Shown: positions 1 through 8,764, counted from the stretch's first letter. The stretch is DNA of 64,000 bases from Mesorhizobium sp. B4-1-3 (GCF_006439355.1 NZ_VFTG01000006.1:212707-276706); one strand, 5' to 3'. Notes: generated by a model not told the origin, from the letters alone. Numbers and translations are program-made.

Positions 1-227
1 AAGGAGCCGATGCCGACCTTGGTGGTGATGAGGCCGCGGCTGGAGAGTTCCTCCAGCCCCTTGCGGACCGTGTTGCGGCTGACGGAGAAGCGCTGGACGA
101 GTTCGTTCTCGCTCTGCAGGCGGTCGCCGAAGCCGAGCAGGCCGGAGCGTATCTCATGCTCCAGAACCGTCGCGATCTGCTCGGGCTTGCCCGTGCCGGG
201 GGTGATCTGCATCGCGCGACGGGCCAT
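1..227 (-). CDS. GntR-family transcriptional regulator, N-terminal part (runs off the window)
   Basis: Only the first 75 codons are in the window; the rest lies to the left of base 1. The visible part is a winged helix-turn-helix of the GntR type: a leader, then a helix with LEHEIRSGLLGFGDRLQSE, then the recognition segment ELVQRFSVSRNTVRKGLEEL and the wing start SRGLITTKVGIGS. This is the signature of GntR DNA-binding domains; the effector domain (FCD, UTRA or other) cannot be seen. The ATG at 225-227 fits the usual start. The region just upstream carries a repeated CCTGTTCAAT, which may be its own operator. The target genes cannot be told from the window. Confidence 0.85.
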   Translation of the reverse strand, partial: MARRAMQITPGTGKPEQIATVLEHEIRSGLLGFGDRLQSENELVQRFSVSRNTVRKGLEELSSRGLITTKVGIGS

Positions 228-234
228 ATCAATA

Positions 235-267
235 CCTGTTCAATGAACCTGTATAGTCCTGTTCAAT
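235..267. promoter_or_regulatory. Direct repeats upstream of the GntR gene, possible operator
   Basis: CCTGTTCAAT occurs twice, at 235-244 and 258-267, a pitch of 23 bases or about two helical turns, and TTCAATGAA at 239-247 is itself a small palindrome. The segment lies immediately upstream of the leftward GntR start at 227 in AT-richer DNA. Autoregulation through this site is inference. Confidence 0.4.
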
Positions 268-371
268 ATCGGATCTGAATTGCAACGTCAATGAAGCTTC
301 ATCGCGATTCAAGAACGGAAGGAGAGTCGGTCGCGGAATGAAAGCGGCCGCATCAGCCGCAGACGCGCCGC

Positions 372-1142
372 TTAAACGAAGAAGAACTCCTCGACGCGCT
401 GCTTGGCCTGCCGCAACACCGGCAGGATGTCGCGCTCCATCGCCTCGACCGAGAAACGCGCCGACTGGGTCGAGACGTTGATGGCGGCGACTGTGCAGCC
501 GGTGCGATCGACGATCGGCACCGCGATCGAGCGCAGGCCGAGCTCCAGCTCCTCGTCGACGATGGCAAAGCCATCGGTCCTTGCTTTGTCGATGGCCTTG
601 CCGAGCGCGGCGCGGCCGATGATCGTCTTCGGCGTCCGCCGCTCGATGGACGCTTCAGCAAGGAAAGTCTTCAAGTCATCCGCCGACAGGCCGGAAAGCA
701 GCGCCCGCCCCATCGACGTGCAATAGGCCGGCAGCCGCGCCCCGACGTCGAGCGCCACGCTCAGGATACGCCGTCCAGGGATGCGCGCGACATAAACGAC
801 GTCCTCGCCCGACAGCACCGCCGCGTTGCAGGCTTCGTCGAATTTTCCCGCCACCTCGCGCATGATGGGTGCAGCGAAGGTCCAGAGCGAGGCGCCGCCG
901 AGCCAGGTCCGCGCCACGGTCAAAAGGCGCGGCGACAGCGAGAACAGCCGGGCGGACTGCGTCGCATAGCCCGTGGCGACCAATGTCAGCAGAAAGCGGC
1001 GGGCGCCCGCGCGGGTGAGGTCAGCCTCTTCGGCCATCTCGGTCAGCGTCATGCCGGCCGGATGGCGCGCGAGGATCTCCATCACCGTGAGGCCGCGTTC
1101 CAGCGAGCCGACGTGGTCGCGCGAAATGGATTCTTCTTCCAC
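372..1142 (-). CDS. IclR-family regulator of the pca (3-oxoadipate) genes
   Basis: Transcriptional regulator of 256 residues with the IclR layout: an N-terminal winged helix-turn-helix (about residues 10-70, including GMTLTEMAEEADLTRAGARR) and a C-terminal ligand-binding domain with the ARLPAYCTSMGRALLSGL segment typical of the PcaR/PobR/PcaU subgroup. It is divergent from pcaIJF, the usual position for an activator that responds to beta-ketoadipate or a related aromatic acid. I chose the GTG at 1140-1142 because GGAGG lies 5 bases upstream; a TTG at 1154 is the only longer start. A GTTCG-N5-CGAAC site sits in the shared promoter region. Membership is firm; the exact effector is inference. 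Confidence 0.88.
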   Translation of the reverse strand: MEEESISRDHVGSLERGLTVMEILARHPAGMTLTEMAEEADLTRAGARRFLLTLVATGYATQSARLFSLSPRLLTVARTWLGGASLWTFAAPIMREVAGKFDEACNAAVLSGEDVVYVARIPGRRILSVALDVGARLPAYCTSMGRALLSGLSADDLKTFLAEASIERRTPKTIIGRAALGKAIDKARTDGFAIVDEELELGLRSIAVPIVDRTGCTVAAINVSTQSARFSVEAMERDILPVLRQAKQRVEEFFFV

Positions 1143-1161
1143 GCGCGCCTCCAAGCCGGCG

Positions 1162-1190
1162 TTGACTCAATCCAAAGGTTGGAGTTAAAA
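1162..1190 (+). promoter_or_regulatory. Possible sigma-70-type promoter for pcaIJF
   Basis: TTGACT at 1162-1167 and TTAAAA at 1185-1190 are spaced by 17 bases, upstream of pcaI and of the IclR-type operator at 1211. The -10 match is poor, so this is only a candidate. Confidence 0.3.
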
Positions 1191-1210
1191 GTATCTCATA
1201 CAAAACAATG

Positions 1211-1225
1211 GTTCGCAATACGAAC
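1211..1225. promoter_or_regulatory. IclR-type operator candidate in the pcaI promoter region
   Basis: GTTCGCAATACGAAC is a perfect 5+5+5 inverted repeat (GTTCG-N5-CGAAC) between the divergent IclR gene and pcaI. Pca/Pob-type IclR regulators are known to bind palindromes of this size with similar half-sites. Its place 19-33 bases before the pcaI start puts it downstream of or over the promoter. Confidence 0.55.
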
Positions 1226-1243
1226 TTTTCACGGAGCCTTGAG

Positions 1244-2098
1244 ATGGTCAAGTTCCTGCCGCTGAAGGAGGCGGTCGCGGAAAATCTGCATGACGGCGAG
1301 ACGGTCGCCTTCGAGGGCTTCACCCATCTGATCCCGACCGCCGCCGCGCATGAGGCGATCCGCCAGGGCTTTCGCGACCTCACTCTCATCCGCATGACGC
1401 CCGACCTGATCTACGACCAGATGATCGGCATGGGCATGGCGAGAAAGGTCGTCTTCTCCTATGTCGGCAATCCGGGCGTCGGCCTGCTCAGGCGCGCCCG
1501 TGACGCGATCGAGAACGGCTTTCCACGCGCCGTCGAGGTCGAGGAGCACAGCCATGCCGGCATGGCCAACGCTTATGAAGCTGGCGCGGCCGGCCTGCCT
1601 TGCGCGGTGTTCCGTGGCTATCGCGGCGCCGGTCTCGCCTCGGTCAACCCCAACATCAAATCGGTCACTTGCCCGTTTACCGGCGAGGTGCTGGCCGCTG
1701 TCCCGGCGATAAGGCCGGACGTCACATTCATCCATGCGCAGAAGGCGGACCGCAAAGGCAATGTACTGGTCGAGGGCATCATCGGCATCCAGAAGGAGGC
1801 CGTTCTCGCCGCAAAGCGCGCCGTGGTTACGGTCGAGGAAGTGGTCGACAATTTCGACCTCCATCCCAACCTCACCGTGCTGCCAAGCTGGACGATCGCT
1901 GCGATCTCCATCGTGCCGGGCGGCTCGCATCCCTCCTACACGCATGGCTATTACGAGCGCGACAACGCCGCCTATCTCGAGTGGGACGAGATCGCCGCCG
2001 ACCGCGACCGTTTCCAGGTGTGGATCCAAAAGAACGTCATCGAGAGCAGCGCCGAGGACTTTGCCGGCCGCGTCGAGCATTTGAGGAAGGCCGCATGA
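1244..2098 (+). CDS. pcaI: 3-oxoadipate CoA-transferase subunit A
   Basis: Alpha subunit of succinyl-CoA:3-oxoadipate CoA-transferase, which moves CoA from succinyl-CoA to 3-oxoadipate in the last part of the beta-ketoadipate pathway. The 284 residues match the family in length and begin with the characteristic VKFLPLKEAVAE and VAFEGFTHLIP segments. The ATG at 1244 is preferred over the upstream ATG at 1208 because GGAG lies 7 bases before it and the family starts there. It overlaps pcaJ by four bases (ATGA), as expected for subunits made in equal amounts. The gene lies in pcaIJF, divergent from an IclR regulator. Confidence 0.92.
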   Translation: MVKFLPLKEAVAENLHDGETVAFEGFTHLIPTAAAHEAIRQGFRDLTLIRMTPDLIYDQMIGMGMARKVVFSYVGNPGVGLLRRARDAIENGFPRAVEVEEHSHAGMANAYEAGAAGLPCAVFRGYRGAGLASVNPNIKSVTCPFTGEVLAAVPAIRPDVTFIHAQKADRKGNVLVEGIIGIQKEAVLAAKRAVVTVEEVVDNFDLHPNLTVLPSWTIAAISIVPGGSHPSYTHGYYERDNAAYLEWDEIAADRDRFQVWIQKNVIESSAEDFAGRVEHLRKAA

Positions 2099-2889
2099 GC
2101 GACGTGGGCTTCACCCCGAACGAGATGATGACGATCGCCGCCAGCCGCGCCTTGAAAAGCGACGATGTCTGCTTCGTCGGCATCGGCGCGCCGTCGGCCG
2201 CCTGCAACGTCGCGCGGCTGACCCATGCGCCCGACATCACGCTGATTTACGAGAGCGGCACCATCGGCACCGCGCCCGACGTCTTGCCGCTGTCGATCGG
2301 CGACGGTGAATTGTGCGAGACGGCCGTCACCACCGTCGCGGTGCCGGAGATGTTCCGCTACTGGCTGCAAGGCGGCCGCATCTCGATCGGCTTCCTGGGC
2401 GCCGCCCAGCTCGACAAGTTCGGCAACATCAACACCACCGTCGTCGGCGACTATGCGCATCCCAAGACCCGCCTGCCCGGCGGCGGCGGCGCGCCGGAGA
2501 TCGCCACCTCGTCGAGACAGGTCTACATCACCATGGCGCAGTCGAAGCGAGGCATGGTCGAGAAGATCGACTTCTTCACCTCATTCGGCCATGGCGACGG
2601 CGGCGATCATCGCCAGCGGCTTGGCATCGACACCGCCGGGCCGACGCTTTTGATCACCGACCTCGCCATCTGGAAACCGGATCCCGTGACCAAGGAATTC
2701 ACCGTGGTGTCGCTGCATCCGGGCGTCACGCGCACGCAGGTACAGGAGACCTGTGGCTGGGTCGTAAAATTCGCGGAGGCCCTTGACGAGACGCCGACGC
2801 CGACGGAACTCGAGCTGAAGACATTGCGCGACCTGCAGGCCCGCACCAAGGCGGCGCATCAAGGAACCGCCAAAGGGAAAGCTGCTTAG
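2095..2889 (+). CDS. pcaJ: 3-oxoadipate CoA-transferase subunit B
   Basis: Beta subunit of the 3-oxoadipate CoA-transferase, 264 residues. The family I CoA-transferase beta motif is visible as LIYESGTIG, with E53 as the glutamate that forms the thioester intermediate. The ATG at 2095 overlaps the end of pcaI by four bases, implying translational coupling. The stop TAG is followed directly by the ATG of pcaF. With PcaI it activates 3-oxoadipate to 3-oxoadipyl-CoA for the next enzyme in the same operon. Confidence 0.93.
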   Translation: MSDVGFTPNEMMTIAASRALKSDDVCFVGIGAPSAACNVARLTHAPDITLIYESGTIGTAPDVLPLSIGDGELCETAVTTVAVPEMFRYWLQGGRISIGFLGAAQLDKFGNINTTVVGDYAHPKTRLPGGGGAPEIATSSRQVYITMAQSKRGMVEKIDFFTSFGHGDGGDHRQRLGIDTAGPTLLITDLAIWKPDPVTKEFTVVSLHPGVTRTQVQETCGWVVKFAEALDETPTPTELELKTLRDLQARTKAAHQGTAKGKAA

Positions 2890-4095
2890 ATGACCGAAGC
2901 CTTCATCTGCGACTACATTCGTACGCCGATCGGCCGCTTCGGCGGCGCGCTGTCCTCCATCCGCGCCGACGATCTCGGCGCCATCCCGTTGCGGGCGCTC
3001 GTGGAACGCAACAAGAGCGTCGATTGGGCCGTCATCGACGATGTCGTCTTTGGCTGCGCCAACCAGGCCGGTGAGGACAACCGCAACGTCGCGCGCATGG
3101 CGCTGCTGCTTGCCGGCTTGCCCCAGGACATTCCCGGTTCGACCGTCAACCGTCTGTGCGGTTCCGGCATGGATGCCGTCACCATCGCCGCCCGCGCCAT
3201 CAAGGCTGGCGAAGCGGAGCTGATGGTCGCCGGCGGCGTCGAATCGATGAGCCGGGCGCCCTTCGTCATGCCGAAGGCCGACACCGCCTTCTCGCGCAAT
3301 GCCGAGATCTACGACACCACCATCGGCTGGCGCTTCGTCAACCCGCTGATGAAGAAGCAGTATGGCGTCGATTCCATGCCGGAGACCGGTGAGAACGTCG
3401 CCGAAGATTTTTCCGTCAGCAGAGCCGACCAGGACGCCTTTGCGGCCCGCAGCCAGGACAAGGCGGTCGCAGCGCAAGAAAATGGCCGGTTGGCGAAGGA
3501 GATCACGCCGGTGACGATCGCGCAGAAAAAAGGCGATCCGATCGTCGTCGCGAAGGACGAACATCCCCGCGCCGGCACCACCATCGAGGCACTGGCCAAA
3601 CTGCCGACGCCGTTCCGCCAGGGCGGCACCGTCACCGCTGGTAACGCTTCCGGTGTCAATGACGGCGCGGCCGCCCTCATTGTCGCTTCGGAAGCGGCAG
3701 CCAAGAAACATGGGCTGACGCCGATCGCCCGCATCCTCGGGGGTGCCGTCGCCGGTGTGGCGCCGCGCATCATGGGTATCGGTCCGGCGCCGGCCACGAA
3801 GAAACTTTGCGCCCGCCTTGGCCTGACGCCGCAACAGTTCGACGTCGTCGAATTGAACGAAGCCTTCGCCTCCCAAGGCATTGCCGTGCTCCGCCAACTC
3901 GGCATCGCCGAAGACGCCGCGAACGTCAATCCGAATGGCGGCGCCATCGCGCTCGGTCACCCGCTTGGCATGTCGGGGGCACGCATCACCGGCACGGCGG
4001 CGCTCGAGCTGCGCGAGCGGGGCGGCAAGCTGGCCTTGGCCACCATGTGCATCGGCGTTGGTCAGGGCATTGCCATCGCGCTGGAGCGCGTCTGA
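2890..4095 (+). CDS. pcaF: 3-oxoadipyl-CoA thiolase
   Basis: Thiolase of 401 residues that cleaves 3-oxoadipyl-CoA to succinyl-CoA and acetyl-CoA, the final step of the pathway. The catalytic set is complete: the acyl-accepting C90 in NRLCGSGMDAV, H357 in GGAIALGHPLG and the general-base C387 in CIGVGQG. The start directly abuts the pcaJ stop, with AAGGGAAAG as the ribosome site. The PcaF assignment rather than a generic acetyl-CoA acetyltransferase rests on the pcaIJ operon context and on the N-terminus EAFICDYIRTPIGRFGGALS typical of PcaF. Confidence 0.93.
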   Translation: MTEAFICDYIRTPIGRFGGALSSIRADDLGAIPLRALVERNKSVDWAVIDDVVFGCANQAGEDNRNVARMALLLAGLPQDIPGSTVNRLCGSGMDAVTIAARAIKAGEAELMVAGGVESMSRAPFVMPKADTAFSRNAEIYDTTIGWRFVNPLMKKQYGVDSMPETGENVAEDFSVSRADQDAFAARSQDKAVAAQENGRLAKEITPVTIAQKKGDPIVVAKDEHPRAGTTIEALAKLPTPFRQGGTVTAGNASGVNDGAAALIVASEAAAKKHGLTPIARILGGAVAGVAPRIMGIGPAPATKKLCARLGLTPQQFDVVELNEAFASQGIAVLRQLGIAEDAANVNPNGGAIALGHPLGMSGARITGTAALELRERGGKLALATMCIGVGQGIAIALERV

Positions 4096-4135
4096 GGTCC
4101 GGCGCGGCTATGGCCTGTCCTGAACGGTGCCTATC

Positions 4136-4933
4136 TCACTGACCATCAAGCGAGGCGACGAAGCCTCGGATAAGAGCGGTCAGCGCTTCGGGCTGCTCGA
4201 TGCCCGGGATGTGTCCCGCATTGCGGATCACCTCGAAGCGCGCGCCGGGGATCAGGTCGGCCAGCGAGCGGACCAACTCAGGCGGCGTCGAGCCGTCCAG
4301 GTCACCGACGATGCAGAGCGTCGGCACCGCAATCCGCCGGGCGCTCTCGGTGAAATCTGCGTCGCGGACCGCCATGCAGGTGCCGATATAACCCGGCAGC
4401 GCCTGCCTGGTCAGCATGTTGCGGCAGCCGGCAAGATCCGCGGCGCGCCTGGCATGGAACTCCGGCGTGAACCGCCCCTTGAGCACTGCGTCGGCGATCG
4501 CCTCGATGCCGTCGCGCCCAACGGTCGCGATGCGGCTGTTCCAGCTCTCGGCGGTGCCGATCTTGTGCGCGGTGTCGCCCAGAATCAACGCTTGGACGAG
4601 TTCGGGCCGCCGGGCACAGAGCCCTTGCGCGACCATGCCGCCGACCGACAGGCCGTAGAGCACCACCTTATTGAAACCGAAGTGATCTATAAGCGCGCTC
4701 AAATCATCGACGTGATCGTCTATCGAGCGCACCCCGCTTCCGATGTCCGAAAGCCCGTGGCCGCGCTTGTCGTAGACGAGCATCGGCATTTCACCGTTAA
4801 GCCGCGCGATGACGTCGTCCCAGATGCGGAAGTCGGTGCCCAGCGAATTGATGAAGATGATCGGGCGCGAAGTGTCCTTCGCTTCTATGTAGCGGTGGTG
4901 CAGCGCGACGCCGCCGATGCTGACGAATGGCAC
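4136..4933 (-). CDS. pcaD: 3-oxoadipate enol-lactonase
   Basis: Alpha/beta hydrolase of 265 residues that opens 3-oxoadipate enol-lactone to 3-oxoadipate, the substrate of PcaIJ. The nucleophile S96 is in GLSVGGMVAQ; the acid is in VGDLDGSTP and the histidine in NAGHIPG near the C-terminus. The early RPIIFINSLGTDFRIWD segment is typical of PcaD. I chose the GTG at 4931-4933 because GGAGGA lies 9 bases upstream; the in-frame ATG at 4963 has no ribosome site. The gene converges on pcaF, 40 bases away. The pcaHGBC genes that would make its substrate from protocatechuate are not in the window. Confidence 0.87.
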   Translation of the reverse strand: MPFVSIGGVALHHRYIEAKDTSRPIIFINSLGTDFRIWDDVIARLNGEMPMLVYDKRGHGLSDIGSGVRSIDDHVDDLSALIDHFGFNKVVLYGLSVGGMVAQGLCARRPELVQALILGDTAHKIGTAESWNSRIATVGRDGIEAIADAVLKGRFTPEFHARRAADLAGCRNMLTRQALPGYIGTCMAVRDADFTESARRIAVPTLCIVGDLDGSTPPELVRSLADLIPGARFEVIRNAGHIPGIEQPEALTALIRGFVASLDGQ

Positions 4934-5026
4934 GATTTTCAATCCTCCGAAGCCACATTGCACGAGGTATCTGGTCCGGCAAATAGCGCCGTCCAGGCTT
5001 CGGTCTCTTGACCGCGCTACTTGATT

Positions 5027-5881
5027 CTATCCAAGCGTCAGCCCGGCCTTCTTCGCTTCCTCGCGCAGGAATGGCAGGCCGACCTCGATCACGTCGCGCG
5101 GATCTTCCGCCACCGGCCGCCATACGGCGAGCCCGCCGGCGATGTCGACATCGACATGGTTCATGCTTTCGAGCGTGATCGCGCCTTCGTAACCGATATC
5201 GGCGATCGCCTTCATGCAGGCCGCCCAATTGAGCATGCCTCGCCCCGGCACGCCGCGATTGGCCTCCGACACATGCACATAGCCGAGATACGGCGCCGCC
5301 GCCTCGAAGCCGGCGGCAAAACTCTCCTCCTCGATATGCATGTGGTAGGTGTCGAGATGGATGAAGATGTTATCGGCGCCGACGCGCTCGATGATGCGCG
5401 CCGCGTCGATGCCGCGGTTGATCAGATGCGTCTCGTAGCGGTTGCAGGGCTCGATGCCGAGCTTGAGGCTGCGCGCCTTCGCCGCCTTCGCCGCCCGTTC
5501 GAGGAAGCGGCACATGCCGTCGATCTCCCTTTGTGTCGGCGCCCGGCCGGTGGTCTTGCCGATCGTGCCGTAGGTGACGCCGCCCAGCGCTTCCGCACCC
5601 ACCTCGTTGCAGACCTTGAAGGCCGGCTGCAGGAAGTCGATCGCCTCGTCCGGCCGCTCGACCACGTCTTGTGCGCGCGGCAGGCCGAGCGAGGGGATAA
5701 GCTGGACGCCATAGTGATTGGCGAAGCCGCGCGTGCGCTTGGTGTCGATCTCCTCGGGACGCAGCAGCGGGATCTCCATCAGGCCGATGCCGAGCTCCTT
5801 TAGCCGGTCCATCTGCGGCTCGATGCGGGCGAGGTCCCAGACAGGCGCGATGGCGAAAGTGTGCAGTCCGAACGTGTTCAT
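5027..5881 (-). CDS. Sugar isomerase/epimerase, xylose-isomerase-like TIM barrel
   Basis: A 284-residue TIM-barrel protein of the AP_endonuc_2/D-tagatose (ketose) 3-epimerase type. Metal-binding acidic and histidine residues appear in IEPCNRYETHLIN, HLDTYHMHIEE, YVHVSEANRG and ITLESMNH, the four strands that carry the ligands in this family. It would interconvert a ketose or sugar acid at C3 in the cytoplasm. The start at 5881 is one base beyond the stop of the ABC ATPase gene and has GAGG six bases upstream. As the last gene of the LacI-controlled sugar operon it probably acts first on the imported sugar. Which sugar cannot be told. Confidence 0.85.
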   Translation of the reverse strand: MNTFGLHTFAIAPVWDLARIEPQMDRLKELGIGLMEIPLLRPEEIDTKRTRGFANHYGVQLIPSLGLPRAQDVVERPDEAIDFLQPAFKVCNEVGAEALGGVTYGTIGKTTGRAPTQREIDGMCRFLERAAKAAKARSLKLGIEPCNRYETHLINRGIDAARIIERVGADNIFIHLDTYHMHIEEESFAAGFEAAAPYLGYVHVSEANRGVPGRGMLNWAACMKAIADIGYEGAITLESMNHVDVDIAGGLAVWRPVAEDPRDVIEVGLPFLREEAKKAGLTLG

Positions 5882-5882
5882 G

Positions 5883-6659
5883 TCAGCCTCGTTGTTCATG
5901 CGCCGCCGCGGCGGCCGTATCGCCGCCGCCGACGATGCGGCTGACGACTTCGTTCATGTTGGTGTTGGCGGTGACGAGATCGGCGTCCGCCCTGCCGTGC
6001 CGTAGCACCACGATGCGGTCGGTGACCGACAGCACGTCGTTCAGCCGGTGCGAGATCAGGATGACGGCGATGCCTTCCGACTTCAGCCGCCGGATGAGGT
6101 CGAGCACGCTCTGCACCTCGCGCACGGCAAGTGCGGCCGTCGGCTCGTCCATGATGACGAGCTTCGGGTTGAAGGTGAGCGCACGCGCGATCGCCACCGT
6201 CTGCTGCTGGCCGCCGGAGAACGAACCGACCGACCGGTTTATCGACGGCAAATGCGCGCCGAGCCGCTCGATCATCTTCGACGCCTGGCGATCCATCTCG
6301 CTTTTGTCGACGAAGCCGGGAAACAGGCCGAACAAGCGCTTCGTCGGTTCACGCCCGAGGAAGATGTTGGACGCCACATCCTGCTGCTTGGCAAGCGAAA
6401 GATCCTGGTAGATCATCTCGATGCCGAGGCGGCGGCGCTGGCCGGGGTCGAGAGCAAGAATGTCCTTGCCGTCGAATTCGATCGAGCCGGTGTCGGCGCG
6501 GTAGATGCCGGTGATGGTCTTCATCAGCGTCGACTTGCCAGCGCCGTTGTCGCCGACCAGCCCGACCACCTCGCCGGCCGCGACAGAAAGGTCGACGCCG
6601 TGCAAAACATCGACCGCGCCGAAACTCTTGCGGATGCCGCGAAGCGAAAGCAGGGTCAT
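5883..6659 (-). CDS. Sugar ABC transporter ATPase, single-domain RbsA/MglA type
   Basis: ATP-binding subunit of 258 residues, half the length of RbsA because it has one nucleotide-binding domain. Walker A is GDNGAGKST, the signature is SFSGGQQQTVAIARAL, Walker B is LVIMDEPTAAL and the switch histidine is in ISHRLNDV; the DNGAGKS form is typical of carbohydrate uptake family 2. It overlaps the permease gene by four bases. With that permease and the periplasmic binding protein it forms one importer. The single-domain form is common in rhizobia and is presumably a homodimer. Confidence 0.93.
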   Translation of the reverse strand: MTLLSLRGIRKSFGAVDVLHGVDLSVAAGEVVGLVGDNGAGKSTLMKTITGIYRADTGSIEFDGKDILALDPGQRRRLGIEMIYQDLSLAKQQDVASNIFLGREPTKRLFGLFPGFVDKSEMDRQASKMIERLGAHLPSINRSVGSFSGGQQQTVAIARALTFNPKLVIMDEPTAALAVREVQSVLDLIRRLKSEGIAVILISHRLNDVLSVTDRIVVLRHGRADADLVTANTNMNEVVSRIVGGGDTAAAAAHEQRG

Positions 6660-7648
6660 ACGCGCGACTCCTTCCGCACCTGGTACTGGTCGATGAAGAC
6701 GGCGAGGATCAGCACCGCGCCGATCGCCATCTGCTGATAGTAGGATTGCACGGCAAGCAGCGTCAGCCCGTTCTGCAACACGCCCATGATCAGCGCGCCG
6801 ATCATCGTGCCGAGGATCGAGGCGCGGCCGCCGAACAGGTTGGTGCCGCCGATGATAGCGGCCGTGATGGCGGTGAGTTCGTAATTGATGCCGGCGGTTG
6901 GATCGCCGGCGTTGACGCGGGCGGTGAAGAGCAGACCCGCGAGGCCGGCCAGCGCGCCCGACAGCGTGTAGATGATGCGGCGGTGATGCTCGACCCGGAT
7001 GCCCGCCGCGCGGGCAGCACCTTCGCTATCCCCGAGCGCCAGTGTGTGGCGTCCGAAGCGAGTATAGGCAAGCACCGCATGCGCGACGATCGCCGTCAGC
7101 ACGAAGATGATGACCGGCATCGGAATGCCGAAGGGCCTGCCCTGCCCGATAAAGACGATCTCGGGCGGCAGTCCGTAGATCGCCCTGCCCTGCGAGATGA
7201 CCAGCGCCAGCCCGCGCGCCAGGCCCAGCATGCCGAGCGTGACGATGAAGGCCGGCACGAAGGCGCGAGTGACCAATTGCCCGTTGATGTAGCCGGCGAT
7301 CGCGCCGGCAAGGATACAGGCGATCACTGCCAGCACCGATGGCCAACCGAGATTGACGGCGACGAAGGCGCCGGCGACACCGGCAAGGCCCATCACCGAG
7401 CCGAGCGACAGATCGAGCCCACCCGAGCCGATGACGAAGGTGGCGGCGATCGCCAGCACGCCGATCGTCGACGTCGCGAGCAGGATGTTGAGGAAATTGC
7501 TGAGCGACAGGAAATAGGGCGACAGGAGCGCCATCGCCGTGCTCAGCGCCAAAAGCACCACCAGCGACTCCAGCCTGATGTGGAGCCTTTCGACGGATGC
7601 GCGCTGCACCCGAGCCCAGAAGCCGGGCTGCGTCGTTTCGGAAGCCAT
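6656..7648 (-). CDS. Sugar ABC transporter permease, RbsC type
   Basis: Inner-membrane permease of 330 residues with eight or more hydrophobic segments. The family landmarks are GSGGLDLSLGSVMGLAG, YINGQLVTRAFVPAFIVTLGML and AAIIGGTNLFGGRASILGTMIGALIMG, all typical of the BPD_transp_2 branched-sugar permeases. The ATG at 7646 has GAGG four bases upstream. It lies downstream of a hairpin with a U-tract that follows the binding-protein gene, so it is probably expressed at a lower level than the binding protein. Confidence 0.93.
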   Translation of the reverse strand: MASETTQPGFWARVQRASVERLHIRLESLVVLLALSTAMALLSPYFLSLSNFLNILLATSTIGVLAIAATFVIGSGGLDLSLGSVMGLAGVAGAFVAVNLGWPSVLAVIACILAGAIAGYINGQLVTRAFVPAFIVTLGMLGLARGLALVISQGRAIYGLPPEIVFIGQGRPFGIPMPVIIFVLTAIVAHAVLAYTRFGRHTLALGDSEGAARAAGIRVEHHRRIIYTLSGALAGLAGLLFTARVNAGDPTAGINYELTAITAAIIGGTNLFGGRASILGTMIGALIMGVLQNGLTLLAVQSYYQQMAIGAVLILAVFIDQYQVRKESRV

Positions 7649-7673
7649 CTTGCCTCGCTGTTCGCAAAAAGTT

Positions 7674-7702
7674 GGCTGGCGCAGGGTAGACCCGCGCCAG
7701 CC
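7674..7702 (-). terminator. Attenuator-type hairpin between binding-protein and permease genes
   Basis: GGCTGGCGC (7674-7682) pairs with GCGCCAGCC (7694-7702), and the loop can extend the stem with GGG/CCC. Read on the minus strand it is followed by AACTTTTTG. It sits between genes of one operon, so partial termination or 3'-end protection of the binding-protein mRNA is likely. Confidence 0.65.
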
Positions 7703-7714
7703 TGTCCGGGAGGA

Positions 7715-8704
7715 CTATTTCACATATTGCAGCATCGGCTCCTTGCCGGCGTCGAGCACGTCCTTGGTCAGCACCAAAGTCGGCACGGCAATGCTTTCCG
7801 GAACCTTCTCGCCGGCCAGCGCCTTCTTGACGTTCTCCACCGCCTGCTTGCCGACAAGATAGGGAAGCTGCGCCACCGAGGCGTTGAGCCGGCCTTCCTT
7901 GATCGACTTCACCGCGTCCGAATTGCCGTCGACGCCGATGATCGTCACCTGCGGGCCCTTGCCGGCCGCATAGACCGACTCCACCGCGCCGAGCGCCATG
8001 CCGTCATTGGCGCAGAAGATGGCAACGAGATCAGGGTGCGCCGTCAGCGTGTCGGTGGCGATCGAGGCGGCCTTGCCGCGGTCCCAGTCGCCCGGCAGTG
8101 AGGCGACGATCTGGAGTCCTGGCGCCAGTTCCTTCAGCTTGTCGGCAAAGCCCTTGGCGCGCTTCTCGCCGGTGATGTTGCCCGAGAGGCCCTCGATGAC
8201 CAGCACCGGACCCTTGGCGTCCTTGCCAAGCTTGTTGGCGAGATATTCCGCACCCTGCGCGCCGGCGGCGATGTTGTCGGAGCCGATATGGAAGGTGACC
8301 TTGACGCCTTCCTTGTCGAGCACCGCCTGGTCGAGATTGTTGTCGAGATCGACGATCTTGATGCCGGCGTCCTGCGCCGACTTCAGGCAGGGCAGAAGAT
8401 TGGTCGAGTTAATGGCGGCGGTGATCATCGCCACCGGCTTGCGCTCCAGCATCGTGTTGCACAGGTTGAGCTGCGGTTCGGCCGCCTGGTCGCTCTCGGC
8501 CGCCTGCTGGAAATATTTCACCCCGGCTTCCTTTGCGCCATCCGCGACGCCTTGCGCCATCGCGCCCCAGAACGGGTTGGCCAGCGTCTTCATCAGCACG
8601 CCATATTCACCGTCCTCGGCCCTGGCGGCGCCGACGGCGCAAAATGCAAGCGCGACGCCTATGGCAAGTGTAAATCGATTTACCTTCAAGAAATGCGATA
8701 TCAT
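7715..8704 (-). CDS. Periplasmic sugar-binding protein of the LacI-controlled ABC transporter
   Basis: A 329-residue Peripla_BP_4 (RbsB-like) solute-binding protein. Residues 1-29 form a Sec signal peptide ending VGAARA before EDGEYG. The mature part has the ribose-binding fold pattern: YGVLMKTLANPFWGAMAQG at the start, then IFCANDGMALGAVESVYAAGK and TIIGVDGNSDAVKSI. GGAGGAACGA precedes the ATG. It is the first structural gene after the LacI regulator and feeds the downstream permease and ATPase. A perfect palindrome GTAAATCGATTTAC overlaps codons 7-12, an odd place for an operator but identical in core to sites upstream of the regulator. Confidence 0.9.
   Translation of the reverse strand: MISHFLKVNRFTLAIGVALAFCAVGAARAEDGEYGVLMKTLANPFWGAMAQGVADGAKEAGVKYFQQAAESDQAAEPQLNLCNTMLERKPVAMITAAINSTNLLPCLKSAQDAGIKIVDLDNNLDQAVLDKEGVKVTFHIGSDNIAAGAQGAEYLANKLGKDAKGPVLVIEGLSGNITGEKRAKGFADKLKELAPGLQIVASLPGDWDRGKAASIATDTLTAHPDLVAIFCANDGMALGAVESVYAAGKGPQVTIIGVDGNSDAVKSIKEGRLNASVAQLPYLVGKQAVENVKKALAGEKVPESIAVPTLVLTKDVLDAGKEPMLQYVK
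8670..8683. promoter_or_regulatory. LacI-type operator candidate inside the start of the binding-protein gene
   Basis: GTAAATCGATTTAC is a perfect 14-base palindrome with the central CG typical of LacI-family operators. The same core, AAATCGATTT, recurs at 9896-9905, and a 12/14 match lies at 9915-9928. Its place within the first codons suggests a roadblock or downstream operator; that is inference. Confidence 0.55.
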
Positions 8705-8764
8705 TCGTTCCTCCGTCCGTTCTTTGGCGCCGGAGCCGCGGCCAGGGCCGGCGCATGTTTCCGC

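Noticed and set aside
4127..5011. Plus-strand frame opposite pcaD
   Set aside because: PcaD on the minus strand has the full catalytic triad and a GGAGGA ribosome site; the plus frame has shadow composition.
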